A DNA stretch of 64,000 nt from Podospora bellae-mahoneyi (GCF_035222275.1 NC_085881.1:4092001-4156000), one strand, 5' to 3'; shown: positions 46,808 through 58,426, numbered from the stretch's first letter. Numbers and translations: made by a program. Notes: generated from the sequence alone by a model not told the origin.

Positions 46808-49800
46808 TCACCACGGTGAATACCAGTCTCTTGCCTTTCTGACCCTGGGACTCTCCCAAAAGTCGTTAGTTGGGGAGGGCCAGCGTTGGCGGCGGATTGT
46901 TTCCATGTTTGGGAGGAGGGTGCCGTGTGGTGGGTGTTGCAGTTGGATCCTGGGTTGTTGTTGACCTTGGGTGGTGGTGGTGGTGGGGGGGGGTTGGGAT
47001 TGGGAGGTTGATTGCTGACCTTGGGTGCTGGTCTGCTGCTTGCTGGATTGTTGACTCGGGGATGTGGAAGGCTGACCCTGAGTGGTAGTAGTTGTTGACT
47101 GATGCTGCATCTGCAGCTCAACGTCTCCCCCCAACTCCCTCTCCCCATCCCACTGATGACGCCACCCCTCCTCCAACCTCATCAACTCGCCCACCAACCT
47201 CTCATGCTCCTCCGTCGCCCCATCCTCCCCACTCAACTCTCTTCTCAACCGCTCCATCCGGCCATGTATCATGGACTTCTCCAGCTCCTCCCACTCCGCC
47301 TGCTGCTCGTCCCGTGGCGGCTGCTCCCTCCCCTGCCTCTCCGCCTCCAGCCTCCCCAATTCAGCTCTCAACCGACAATGCTCCCTCAACGCGCCCTCCG
47401 TCCAGTCCCGCCATAGATCCGGTTTGATCTCGTCCAACCTACTTTTTATCCTCTCCCTCTCTCTTGTATACTCCTCTTCTTTCCGCTGCTCCTCGGCCCA
47501 GTCAGGATGAACAGGCACCCGCTGCAAACACCACGACTGCCCTGGCCCAGAACGGTACATATCAAGGTTATTGACGTAATGCTCCCAGTCGACACCCCCG
47601 TCTGGATCGTTGACGTCGGCTTCGGTCGCCGAGTCGTATTGGATGTCTGCGAGAGCCATCAGATCTTCGTCTTCGACTTGTGCGATGGATTGCTCTGCTT
47701 CGGGGACGGACATGGATTCTAGAGGTTGGAGGTAGGGGGGCAGTGGGGGAGGGTGTGAGTCGAGCGTTGTGAGGTCCGAGTCGGAGGGGGAGGGGGGTTG
47801 GATGGGGAACGGGGGTGAGAGGTGGAAGTCGGGGGAGGGGGGAGGGGGGGCGGATGGGTCAAGTGGTGCTATTCCAGGGAAGTGGAGTGGGGGGGTTTGT
47901 TCGGGTTGGGGCTGGGGGGGAGGGGATGGCGAGGGAGGCGGTTCTGAGGAGGATGAGGATGAGGGGGAAGGCGGGGAGGGGGTGCCGAATGAGTCCGAGT
48001 CTGAGGGCGGGGGTGGTGGTGTCATGTATTGGCCTGACATGAAGGTACTAATTTCTTCGGGGGGGATAGGGATGGTCTCGAGTTCGGAGTCGTTGAAGTC
48101 GAGGTCGGAGGAGGAGTTGGCGTCTGGGGGGGAGTGTTGGTGGAGGGTCATGTTGGAGGGATCCCAGAGGTGCTGTTCGGGGGGGAGGTGAGTGGTCGCT
48201 TGACTGATGGCGTGGGCGCCGTGAGAGGGGGATAGGTATTGTGAGGAAGGGAGCTCAGGGCCGAATAGAATGGGGTACTGCTCTGATATGGGAAGGGCAT
48301 TGAATGAGGCTGGGTTGGGGGGGGCAGGGTTGGGGGGTGAGGACCAGATGGTGTCGAGGTGGTTGTCGTGGTTGATGACGTCGGCTAGGGCTGGGGGAGG
48401 GGGGGACTGAAGAGAAGGAGGAGGAGGAGGAGGAGGAGGAGGAGGAGGAGGAGGAGGAGGAGGAGGAGGAGGAGGAGGAGGAGGAGAAGGAGGAGGTGGT
48501 GGTGGTGCTGGACGGAGAACAACAGTGAAAGGGGGGCTGTCGATTTCCATTTTGTCATCCTCGAACTCCTCCCAGCCTTCGTCGTCAAATTCTTCCGACT
48601 CAGCGTCGTAGCCTTCGTCTTCGCCCGTGTTATTGTCTGGGTCAATGATTTCCATCTCCACGTCCATATCCTTATCCACGCTCTCGGCCATGTCCTGGTC
48701 CATTTTAGTGTCCCTATCATCGTCCATGTTCCCAGGCGCAGCCTCAACGACCTGATCGTTCACAACCCCAACATCCTCCAGCCTGGGCAGCTTCGTGGCC
48801 CTAGCCGGAGACTCTGACTCATCACTAGACACCACCGTAGCCGCCGCCATAGCAGCCTTCATCCTGAACAGAACCTGCCGGTGAATCTCAGCCGTTTCCT
48901 CCTTCCAGTCCACCTTCGGATCCGGCACCTTGATCTTAAACTTCTTCCCCTTAAACCCCATAGCCGTAATGTTATACACATCCTCCAACTTCCTCCTCGC
49001 CAACCTATACATATCCATCCCCTTGTTCACCCTCTCCTTCCTCGCCATCTCCCTCTCTTCTTCCTTGATTATCTCCTCCCTCTCCTCGTCCGTCAACTCC
49101 TTCCACCTCACCTTCCTCGCATGCTTGGGCTGCCACATCCCCCTCTCAAAGGGCACATTCCCGCACTCCCCGTTGACAATCTCATTCTCGTGCAACCCCG
49201 CCACTCGTTCCAGCCCAGTCTTTTCCTCCTCGTCCTCATCACTCATGTACATCTCCTCCAAACTCGGCACCAGATTATCCCCAGTCTCGTAGTCGACATG
49301 TCCATACGTCATCATCCCAAACAAACACTCCCACCCGCACATCGCCCCCAGCCCCCTCCTCCCCCCCTCCATAACAACCAGCTCCTCCGGCCTCATGAGA
49401 ATCTCGGTCCCCCCCCTCTCCCACCCCTCAAACTGCCCGACCCCCATGTCATAAATCTGCACCCCCATCACCGGCTCCCCACTCCATATCTCCCTATTCT
49501 TCGGCGGCACGTCATACCTCAGCTTCAGCTGATGTATCCCCGCCTCGGTGGTGTACCCCTTCCTCCTCAAAAACTTCCACAGCGGACTCAGCCCCCTCTG
49601 CCCCATAAACAACCTCGCCAGAACAGTCGACCCCGGCCCAAAGACGGGATCGTTGAACAAGAGGACCAACTTTACAAAAAACAGCTGGAAGCGGTACAGA
49701 TCATCGTCGGTGAGGAAGCTCTCGTTGCAAAAGAGGGTGAGTCTCATCCTGTTGGTAGGGCACTCTAACACCAGCCAGATCTTTTGGAGGGTGGCGTCCG

Positions 49801-50818
49801 TTTCCGGGAGCGTGCGATGACCGTGTCTGGCGAGGACGGCGAGCATGTCACGCACGCGGGCCTCCCTCTGCACCACGTGCTGCAGCCAGAGAAGGCCTGG
49901 CACAAGACGGGTTTTGCTCCCGTCGCAGTTGACGTGCATGTCGTCTTCCCCCAGACTGGCCTGGCCCGGTCGGGGGAGGGAGATTTCGTGGTCGGAGCGG
50001 GTGCACTTTCGGCCGAGGGGGTCGGGGATGAACCAGTGGGCGTAGACGGGGGACGAGTAGATCCTCGAGGCCACGGGGGCCATGTGCCGGGACCAGGCAA
50101 AGACAAACTTGCGCATGTTGTGGTTAAGGGTATTGTGGAAGCCGCGGTGGAGGGCGTAGAGGTTGACGAGGTCTTTGGGGCGGAGGTGCTTGCAGACTTC
50201 GATGAGGAGCTCGGGGGTCGTGCAGAGGGTTGACAGCAGATCGATGGTCGGTTTGGGACGTCTGGGGGCCCGTTGTGCCTTTTGCCAGGTTTTGATCGAT
50301 TGCTTCAGGGAGAGGAAACGTTCCCTCGCGATGGCGCGATATTCCCTCTGCAGCAAGGCGTTGTTATTCTCGAGGCCGTGCTCGATCAGCTGTGACTCCC
50401 AGGTGGCTTCAAACTCCTCTTCATTCTTGCCAAGGACGGCTGCCTCATCTTCGGACTCTTCCTCTTCAGAGGAGGCGAATTCCTTGGGACGGCCGTGGTA
50501 GACGAGCCGGACTCTGTCGGAAAGGTTAGACACGGTAGGGATGATTCTCCCGTTGGCAACAACCGAGCGAGCCTCCTCCTCCCAGCGGGTCATGTGGAGG
50601 ACGATGGAAGGGACATCGGGCCGGATACCAAGGGCCTCGATCTCTTCCTCTGTTCTCTCTTCGCGAGCGACAACGTTGTCGAAATAGATCCGCTGGGCCT
50701 CATTTTGCGGGTTGGCGATGAGGTCGTCCAAATCCCAGTCGTCATCGTCATCGTCAAAGAAATCCAAATCCTGCACGTCATCAACCCAGTCATTGTCTTC
50801 GAGGTCGATGGCACTCAT
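46808..50818 (-). CDS. Large F-box-like, acidic and proline-rich protein
   Basis: Single frame of 1336 residues from ATG 50818 (the frame is open to 50905 but without an ATG). The N-terminus is very acidic (DFFDDDDDDWDLDDLI near residues 20-35). An F-box-like segment lies near 190-240 (TTPELLIEVCKHLRPKDLVN, LYALHRGFHNTLNHNM). The globular part continues to about 640 with Trp-rich text (YAHWFIPDPLGRKCTRSDHE, MCGWECLFGMMTYGHVDYET), then an acidic region and a poly-Pro run of over 20 residues from a GGA tract. Residues 800-1080 are Pro/Ser-rich, 1130-1250 form a charged coiled-coil-like segment (RLRAELGRLEAERQGREQPP), followed by a Gln/Thr/Ser tail. Fungal F-box proteins with such flanks are common and mostly unstudied. 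An SCF role is plausible but not shown. Confidence 0.75.
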   Translation of the reverse strand: MSAIDLEDNDWVDDVQDLDFFDDDDDDWDLDDLIANPQNEAQRIYFDNVVAREERTEEEIEALGIRPDVPSIVLHMTRWEEEARSVVANGRIIPTVSNLSDRVRLVYHGRPKEFASSEEEESEDEAAVLGKNEEEFEATWESQLIEHGLENNNALLQREYRAIARERFLSLKQSIKTWQKAQRAPRRPKPTIDLLSTLCTTPELLIEVCKHLRPKDLVNLYALHRGFHNTLNHNMRKFVFAWSRHMAPVASRIYSSPVYAHWFIPDPLGRKCTRSDHEISLPRPGQASLGEDDMHVNCDGSKTRLVPGLLWLQHVVQREARVRDMLAVLARHGHRTLPETDATLQKIWLVLECPTNRMRLTLFCNESFLTDDDLYRFQLFFVKLVLLFNDPVFGPGSTVLARLFMGQRGLSPLWKFLRRKGYTTEAGIHQLKLRYDVPPKNREIWSGEPVMGVQIYDMGVGQFEGWERGGTEILMRPEELVVMEGGRRGLGAMCGWECLFGMMTYGHVDYETGDNLVPSLEEMYMSDEDEEEKTGLERVAGLHENEIVNGECGNVPFERGMWQPKHARKVRWKELTDEEREEIIKEEEREMARKERVNKGMDMYRLARRKLEDVYNITAMGFKGKKFKIKVPDPKVDWKEETAEIHRQVLFRMKAAMAAATVVSSDESESPARATKLPRLEDVGVVNDQVVEAAPGNMDDDRDTKMDQDMAESVDKDMDVEMEIIDPDNNTGEDEGYDAESEEFDDEGWEEFEDDKMEIDSPPFTVVLRPAPPPPPPSPPPPPPPPPPPPPPPPPPPPPPPSLQSPPPPALADVINHDNHLDTIWSSPPNPAPPNPASFNALPISEQYPILFGPELPSSQYLSPSHGAHAISQATTHLPPEQHLWDPSNMTLHQHSPPDANSSSDLDFNDSELETIPIPPEEISTFMSGQYMTPPPPPSDSDSFGTPSPPSPSSSSSSEPPPSPSPPPQPQPEQTPPLHFPGIAPLDPSAPPPPSPDFHLSPPFPIQPPSPSDSDLTTLDSHPPPLPPYLQPLESMSVPEAEQSIAQVEDEDLMALADIQYDSATEADVNDPDGGVDWEHYVNNLDMYRSGPGQSWCLQRVPVHPDWAEEQRKEEEYTRERERIKSRLDEIKPDLWRDWTEGALREHCRLRAELGRLEAERQGREQPPRDEQQAEWEELEKSMIHGRMERLRRELSGEDGATEEHERLVGELMRLEEGWRHQWDGERELGGDVELQMQHQSTTTTTQGQPSTSPSQQSSKQQTSTQGQQSTSQSQPPPTTTTTQGQQQPRIQLQHPPHGTLLPNMETIRRQRWPSPTNDFWESPRVRKARDWYSPW
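48413..48499. repeat. GGA/TCC microsatellite encoding poly-Pro
   Basis: About 22 GGA units, read as CCT codons on the minus strand within the F-box-like gene. It is homopurine/homopyrimidine, so prone to expansion and triplex formation. Confidence 0.85.
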
Positions 50819-51457
50819 GGCGAGGTGGAGGAGGGACAGTCGTCTTGTCTGTGGTCTTTGGACGTGGTAGGCGAACTTTTGGAATGCCTTCGGGGTCTTT
50901 GTCAAAGCAGTTGTAACAGTGAGAAAATGTGAATGGAGACAAGGTCATTGATTGCAGAAAAGATGAGATGATCTTGTAGGTTTTTAACTGAATATTTCTG
51001 CGGGCTGGCGGCGGTGTGGTCAACATGCGTGTCTATTCACAGCTATTGTCAATGGTCAAACAATAGGAGCTCTCAAGAACAATACGAGCAGCTTATGCGT
51101 CATGAGCCCACCCACCACCAGGCACCCGGCTCATAGCCAACCAACTTCCAGCTCTTATCTCTCTCTACAATAAGAGGTCAGCTCTTGTCTAAAGAGACCT
51201 ATTCAATCCGGTAAAACAGAAGTCACAAGTAATTACACCGCAAAGAAGAAACCTGGGGGAAAAAAATAGGGCCCAGAAAGTACATTCTAGGAAAACACTA
51301 CTACTAGCTTGCCGTCTGCGGCGTGAACACATACAAAAGAAACAGGAAACATGCCATAGCCTCCGACTCCTTTTCTACAACCAGGAAGAGGAAGAGGAAG
51401 AGTACGAGGTTGGACGAAAATGCCACCGTGAATAACCATGCTGCTGTCGCTCACACT
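50819..51457. other. Intergenic: promoter of the F-box-like gene
   Basis: About 640 nt between the F-box-like gene's ATG and the end of the open frame that follows Hat2 (both minus strand). No gene seen. Confidence 0.45.
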
Positions 51458-51757
51458 TCAAAAAGTTTTACCACCCCGAGTCTGTCGCTTGCCCTCGCCG
51501 GATTGCTGCGCGTTCCTGACCAGCTCCAGATACTCATCGTACACAGCCTTGGGCCGGGGACGGTCGCTGTCCTCGCTACTGCCTTGAGACGATGTGTCGT
51601 CGCGAATCTCCAAGTCCGCCATGGGCAATTGCTGAGATACACTCTGGTTGTTCCTCTTGTGCCTGAGGACAGTGCTCTGCTCGCTTTCCTCCTGCTTCAC
51701 CTTCACGCCGCCGGGCTCGCCGTGTTTTCTCTTGATGCCTTTCTTGAGCCCTCCTTC
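51458..51757 (-). other. In-frame open reading extension directly after the Hat2 stop codon
   Basis: Begins at the codon right after the Hat2 TAG and stays open for 99 codons in the same frame, ending in TGA at 51458. Text is protein-like: EGGLKKGIKRKHGEPGGVKV, then VLRHKRNNQ, ADLEIRDDTSSQGSSEDSDR and YDEYLELVRNAQQSGEGK. Third codon positions are mostly G/C as in Hat2. There is no GT between the last WD repeat end and the stop that could splice the TAG out. It may be a read-through extension, a remnant of a longer Hat2, or a chance frame. Confidence 0.45.
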
Positions 51758-53219
51758 CTAGGGGATAGATGTTCCGTCGGCGCTCCCCATTTCGTTCATC
51801 TCCATCTCCTGGTTCGGCGGCGAGATGATGCTCTTGGTCGGCTGCCAGATCTGCAGCAAGTTGTCCTCGGCCGCACTGCAGACGAGCCAGGGGATGTTTT
51901 TGTTCCAGCTGAAGTCGGCCAGATGGTTAGTGTGGCCGCCGTGCATGAACAGAAGCTCCGGCGGTCCATCCTCAGCCTCCTCGGGTGTTTGCTCGTCACC
52001 AATAAGGCTGATATCCCAGAGGATAATCCGGCGGTCGTAGCTTCCACTGCCGAGGATGGCGTGGTCGATTGGGTTCCAGGCCAGAGAGGTAACCGCGTCG
52101 TTGTGGCCCTCGAGCGTGTGGATCTTGCCGGCCTTGAGGTTTCGGAGATCCCAGATACCAATCGTCTTGTCAGCCGAGGCGGTGGCGACGAGGTAGTTGA
52201 CCTTGGGGTTCCAGGCGATGGCATTGATGGCATCGCTGTGGCCATCGCGGGCAACGGCAGCCGCCTTGGTGCTGTCAGCGGTGCGGATGTCAATGACTTG
52301 CATCGTCACATCGTCTGATACGGTGCCGATCCAGGACGGGGTGATTGGGTTGTACTGGACATCGTTGACGACATGGCTGTGGTGGGTGTACTTGCGCCAA
52401 GGCCTCACCTTCTTGTCAGTGCCGCTGTACGAGTTCAAATCCCATACCATGACGGTATTGTCTTCGCTACCGGTCGCCAACCAGCCAAGCTTGTCTGGGC
52501 TCCAGTCCAGACCGAAACCTTCCTGCGTGTGACCAATGCACTCGAGCTGGGGATTGGGGGTTCCCGTTGGCTGCAAGCTGTGCTTGGTCCGATCGAAAAT
52601 GAGCACCCTCCCGTCGACAGCGAGCGTGGCGATGATGTCGGGATTTTGAGGTTGGTATCGCGCCTTGTTGACTTCGCCCGGGTGATCGATCTTTTGCGTA
52701 ATCGTCATCTTGATCACATGCGGCTCGCCAGATCCGCCCAAGTTTCCATGTCCGCCAATCTCGCCGCGGTCCTCATCGTAGTCGCGAGCGCTAGGCTTGA
52801 CCGGCTTTGGCACCTCGACGTCGGCGATCTGAAGGTAGTTTGGCTTGCCCTCTGCAGTATGTGTTCCCAGAAGGAGACGATGGGTCGTGTAATTCTTGTC
52901 TGGTACGTCCTTAACGTCGGGGAACCACTGGGTGGTCAGTGTCGGCCACTCCAACGCTGTGCTGAGGATCATGCTGTAGAGGAATGGACTGTTCTTCTTC
53001 CAGACCTTGTACTCTGCCGCAAAAGTTAGCCGCTGCCAAGTCTCGCGGGCTCAACCAGGAGAACACCTACCCTCGTTGATGAGTTTTTGCTGCATTTTCT
53101 CGTCCTCGTCCTCTTCCTCCATATTGACTGCAAAGGTTGTTAGTGTCTCTCGCGGCGGAGTTGGTGGGCATATATAGCGACATACCGTCCACGTCGTTGA
53201 CAACCTCGGTGGGAGCCAT
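51758..53219 (-). CDS. hat2: Histone acetyltransferase type B subunit Hat2 (RbAp46/48 WD40 protein)
   Basis: WD40 histone chaperone that holds histone H4 for Hat1, which acetylates new H4 before nuclear deposition; RbAp48-type proteins also serve other chromatin complexes. Segments 53219-53186, 53127-53071 and 53013-51758 give 448 residues (family about 430-450). Donors GTATGT and GTAGGT; the 57-nt middle exon encodes VNMEEEDEDEKMQQKLINEE. The histone-binding N-terminal helix reads YKVWKKNSPFLYSMILSTAL, followed by ALEWPTLTTQWFPD. Six to seven WD repeats follow (e.g. FGLDWSPDKLGWLATGSEDN, INAIAWNPKVNYLVATASAD, VTSLAWNPIDHAILGSGSYD). It ends MGSADGTSIP at a TAG, after which the same frame stays open 99 codons (separate entry). 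Divergent from xrn1. Confidence 0.93.
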
Positions 53220-54026
53220 GGTGGTAATTGCGCTCCTGCAGTCCGCAGATCAGAGATTTGGAGTCTTGAATCGCAGAAAGGCAGGCTGAAGCAGTGAACG
53301 AGATGGTTCTTTGAATTGAAAGAAACCAGTCGCGATTGGAACAGAGGTGTTGTTATCTGGAGTCAGAAAAAGAAGCTTCTGTTTAGTTGCCATGAAACTT
53401 TCTGTACAGAAGGAATTCGAAGCAAGGCCACCGCCATCGACTTTCCTAACGCGACGCGACCACGCGACGTTTAATTGATTTGCGCAAAGCCTTGGAGTAA
53501 AGAGCTTGGGTCTCCAGAAGGTCTGTGCTCGCGCAGTTAGAGTACCTAGGTACCTGGGTACTTTGCAGTGGGGGCGAGGGGCATTGTGGCTTCGGCCAGT
53601 CAGTCACCGGCCATTCGTCGTTTCACAGCCTCACTGTAGCCCGAGAACAACTGCAAGCAGCACCGTCAGTTTTACACCTCTCCAAACTTAACTAACCCGT
53701 CCTCAACGTCTAACCCTTCCAAATACGCATATCAGGCACTCGAGCCCTCCTTGCCTATCGCACATCTCCAGGAATATCCCAGTATCCTTTGGCTACGAGT
53801 TACGACAAAAGCATCTTCTCTGGGACAGACAGCTACTTTCCTCTTGTTTTCTTTCGCCGCCGCTGCGCATCTTACTTTGTACCACTACAAAGCGTGCGAC
53901 TCCCGCCAAAAGAAGACCGACCGTTTTTATTTAGTGTCGGCATCACCTTCAACGACGACCTCGGCTACCACTTCTACGACTAGCTTTCTGCAACAGATTG
54001 CTCCTTGTTGAGCGCTTGCCGGCAGG
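53220..54026. promoter_or_regulatory. Divergent promoter region between hat2 and xrn1
   Basis: About 800 nt shared by two divergent genes. Includes a near-palindromic TACCTAGGTACCTGGGTAC block at 53546-53564, and the xrn1 leader is C/T-rich from 53640. No TATA box is obvious. Confidence 0.45.
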
Positions 54027-57000
54027 ATGGGGTGAGTATTCCATCCGTATATCTCTCGGCGTCAGCATGCGACTGACAGACATGATCCAGTGTTCCCAAG
54101 TTTTTCAGATGGCTCTCTGAGCGTTACCCGGCGATATCGCAACTCATTGCCGAGAATCGAATTCCCGAGTTCGACTGCCTCTACGTGCGCCAGCCTTCTC
54201 GAGTCGGGAGACTATACCAATGTTGTGCCAGTCGCTAATATGTTGGTGATTTTCAGTTGGATATGAATGGCATCATTCATAATTGTACCCACAAGGACTC
54301 GGATGATGTTCAGCAGGCCCGTATTAGCGAAGAACAAATGTTCATCGCTATATTCAACTATATAGAACATCTCTTCGGTAAGATCAAACCGAAGACGCTG
54401 TTCTTCATGGCCATCGATGGTGTCGCCCCGCGCGCCAAAATGAACCAACAGCGTGCTCGTCGCTTCAGAACTGCTTTGGACGCTGAGAGGGCCCGTGATA
54501 AGGCCATTCAGGAGGGCAAAGAGTTGCCCAAGGAGCCACCGTTCGATTCCAATTGCATCACGCCAGGTATGTTGCTGCCACCAGACGTCTGGTTTTCGGT
54601 CTGCTGACCTTGACACAGGAACTGAGTTCATGGCCAAGCTTACCCAGCAGCTCAAGTACTTCATCAACAAGAAGGTGTCTGAAGACAAGGACTGGCAGGG
54701 TCCCGAGATTGTCCTGTCAGGGCACGAGGTCCCTGGTGAGGGTGAGCACAAGATCATGGAGTATATCCGCAACGCACGCGCGCAACCGGACTACAACCCC
54801 AACGTCCGCCATTGCTTGTACGGCCTCGATGCCGATCTCATCATGTTGGGTCTCCTGAGCCATGACCCACACTTCTGCCTCCTCCGAGAAGAGGTTCAGT
54901 TTGGCCGCGTCAAGGACCAGCACAAGGTTAAGGAGTTGGAGCATCAAAACTTTTACCTGATGCATCTCTGCATAGTTCGAGAGTACTTGGAGCTGGAGTT
55001 CCAAGAGCTCAAAGTACCGGGCGCAATCCCCATGCCGTTCGATATGGAAAAGGTCATTGATGACTTCATCTTGATGGCCTTCTTTGTGGGCAACGATTTC
55101 TTGCCCAATCTTCCTCGCTTTCACATCAACGAGGGTGCGTTAGCCACCATGTTCAAAATTTACAAGGAGGTACTTCGAAAGTGTGATGGATACATCAATG
55201 AAAATGGCAGAGTGAATCTCAAGAGGCTAGCCATTCTCTTGGAGGAGCTTGGGAGAGAAGAGTACCGGTTCTTTGAGCATGAAAACGAAGATGCCGGCTG
55301 GCTGCGGGGCAAGAAGATGCTTGAACATGACGAGGCCGAGATTGCCAGGGCTCGTGTCAAGGGCAAGCTGATCATTAGCTCAGATCAAAAGACGCTGTGG
55401 AAGACAAAGATTCGAAAGTTTCTGACCAACCGGAATTCGCAAACTCTCGATCTCGGCACCGGCCTAAATGCGGCCGACCGCAAGTTCGTCCAGGATCTGG
55501 CTGATGCTGCGCACATTGAGTGGGCTACCAAGGAGGACGATGATGGACGTCGTCACCTTATCCTGACCTTCCCTGTGAGAGACGACGAAGACGAGGAGGA
55601 CGAGGAAGCGCAGTCGGCATCTCTTCGCATTGTGAAGAAGTACGACAGTGCCCAAGTTCTCGACCTGACAGGTGCCGATGCCCAGTCCGCCATGGAGGCC
55701 AAGTACAAGCAAAAGTTCCAAGAGTGGAAGGACGGCTACTACAAGGACAAGTTCCCCGAGTGGGCCGAGGGGAAGCACGAAGATGAGTTGCGCAAGCTCG
55801 CAGAAAACTACGTTCAAGGTCTTCAGTGGGTGCTCTTCTACTACTATCGTGGAATTGCGTCGTGGCCGTGGTTCTACCGCTATCACTACTCCCCTCTGGT
55901 CTCAGATGTCGTCAAGGGTTTGGGTGCAGACCTCAACTTCACCCTGGGCCAGCCGTTCAGGCCGAACGAACAGCTCATGGGTGTCTTGCCCGACCGCAGT
56001 AAAAGCATCGTGCCTACCGTATACTGGCCCCTCATGACGGACAAGGACTCGCCCATCATCGATTTCTATCCCCGGGATTTCGAGCTCGACATGAACGGAA
56101 AGAAGATGGACTGGGAGGCCGTCGTTAAGATCCCCTTCATTGACGAAAAGCGCCTCCTCGACGCCATGGCTCCCAAAAACGATCTTCTTTCCGACGAGGA
56201 GAAGGCACGCAACGACTTCGGTGTGGCCCTCAAGTTTACGTATTCTCCAGATGTCGATTTTGAGTATGCCTCATCCTTGGTGGATGTTTTCCCGCACATC
56301 CCTCACTGTCACTGTGTCGAAAACATCTTTGATCTTCCTCCGGTCGAAGGTCTTGAGTACCGCGCCGGCCTCACCGATGGCGCTCTGTTGAATGCCGAGG
56401 CTTTGGCTGGATTCCCATCTCTCGCCACCCTGCCTTATACGGCTAGCCTTGGCTTCCATGGAGTTAATGTGTTCAAGCAAGACAGCCGCAACGAAAGCAT
56501 GGTGGTGAACCTCATCGGCACCGAGATGAGAACCAAGGCCGAGAGTGCCAAGGTCAAGCTTGGACAGCGCTGCTTTGTTGGTTATCCTTTCCTTCAGGAG
56601 GCTAAGATTGTTGGTGTGTCTGATGAACTCTTCGACTATGTCCTCGACGGAAACGGTCAGGTGGCCACCCTTCACCATGGCCATCGTGAAATCGAAGAGT
56701 TTGGCAAGAAGGCCAACAAGATTGAGAACTTTTACAGCAAGCGTATGGGTATCTTGATTGGCCCTGTCGAGTCCCTGGTCAGGGTCCAAATGTTGAAGGG
56801 TCTGATCAAGACCGACGAGGGCGCGACAATCAAGGAGTACGGCGACATCCCGGGCATGGAGACGGACTATGCTTCTCAGATCATTGTCGACGAGGTTGCC
56901 AACGAGGACGAGCGCTTTATCGAAAAGGCCGCCTTGCCGCTTGAGGAAGAGTTCCCCGTCAAATCGATAGGTTTCTTCTTGGGCGACTTCAACTATGGTC

Positions 57001-58394
57001 AGCCATTGGAAGTATCTGGCTACACCAACGGAAAGCTTCAGGTCTGGCTTGCCACCCTTGAAAGCCGGGAGCCTGACTTTGCGAAGCGCATCATTTACGA
57101 GTCGGAGCGGGGCAACTCTTACATGCCATCCTACATGGTCGCCAAGCAGCTCGATTTGCACCCCTTGGCACTCAGCAAGATCACCTCATCTTACTTTGTC
57201 AAGACGGTTGGTGATCTTCGCGTGAACTTGGGTCTGAACCTCAAATTTGAGGGTAAGAAGCAGAAGGTGCTCGGCTACTCTCGCAAGTCTCAGACCGGTT
57301 GGGAGTTCAGTAGTGCTGCCGTGCACCTGATTGTTCAATACATGACCAACTTCCCCGACTTTTTCGCCGGTGTCAAGAGGAACCCTTCGGGCGCCGAGTT
57401 GAAGGAAACTGATCTCTGGAGTGACCCTAATCTGGCCACAGCCCGGGTCAAGGAAATCGGTGCCTGGCTCAAGACGCTCAAGACCAACTCGATGGAGCGC
57501 GTCCCTCTTGATGCCGAGCAGCTGGACTCTGAGGTCGTCATGAGGATTGCTGCGGAGGCTGACAGTCTCAAGCTCAGCGCTATTCCTACTGTTCCCAAGA
57601 AGATGAATGGCGTGCCCAGGAATGCGCTTTTGAGGCCCGACGATGCCGAACATCGCCTGGGCAACCAGCACTTCGCCTTGGGAGACCGCGTGGTGTACGT
57701 TGCCCGCACCGGCAAGGTCCCCATCGCCTTCCGCGGCACTGTGGTTGGTATCAGCCGCACCCCCACGGCCAAGTTGTTGGATGTCGTCTTTGACGTCACG
57801 TTCATGAGCGGCACTACTCTCGGTGGCCGCTGTCCGCCGTTCCGCGGGCAGACTGTGCCGTCTACTACCCTTCTCAACCTTACCGGACGGCAAGTTGTTG
57901 CCGGTTCCAAGAACCAGCTCGCTCGCCAGCCCGTCACACCATCAGTTACCACCTTGACTACTCATGGCGGGTATCACATGCACCAGGGCAAGCGTCTGCA
58001 AGATGCCGGTGCTCCTTCTCAAGCTGCTTGGGGACGGGGTGGTCGGGGTGGTCGCGGCGGTGGCAGAGGTGGGTACGGTGGGCCCAGCCAGGACGGCAGC
58101 AATGGTTCTGTTTCTGCTCCGCCGATGTATGGGGCTGTTCCGCCCCCTTCCAGCCTTGATGCTCCTAGGGGAGGAAGAGCGCGCGGACGTGGTCGCGGCA
58201 ATGGTGGTCAGAGGGGAGGGCAACAGCACAACAACCTTGCCTTCCGCCCTGTACCTCAGCAGCAGCAGCAGGTTGATGGTCAGAATGGGGAAAATTCACG
58301 TGGAGGCCGTGGCGGGAGAGGTGGCTTTAGAGGAGCGCCTTATGCTGGCCGGGGCAGAGGTGGTCCTCGTGGTGGCGCTAGAGGTAGCCAGGGT

Positions 58395-58426
<32 letters not shown>

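Noticed and set aside
48881-49768. 295-codon plus-strand Leu/Pro/His-rich ORF
   Set aside because: Shadow of the F-box-like gene on the other strand.
51323-52318. 331-codon plus-strand ORF opposite Hat2 and its extension
   Set aside because: Leu/Val-rich antisense shadow of the WD40 gene. It does not explain the minus-strand frame beyond the stop, which has the better composition.
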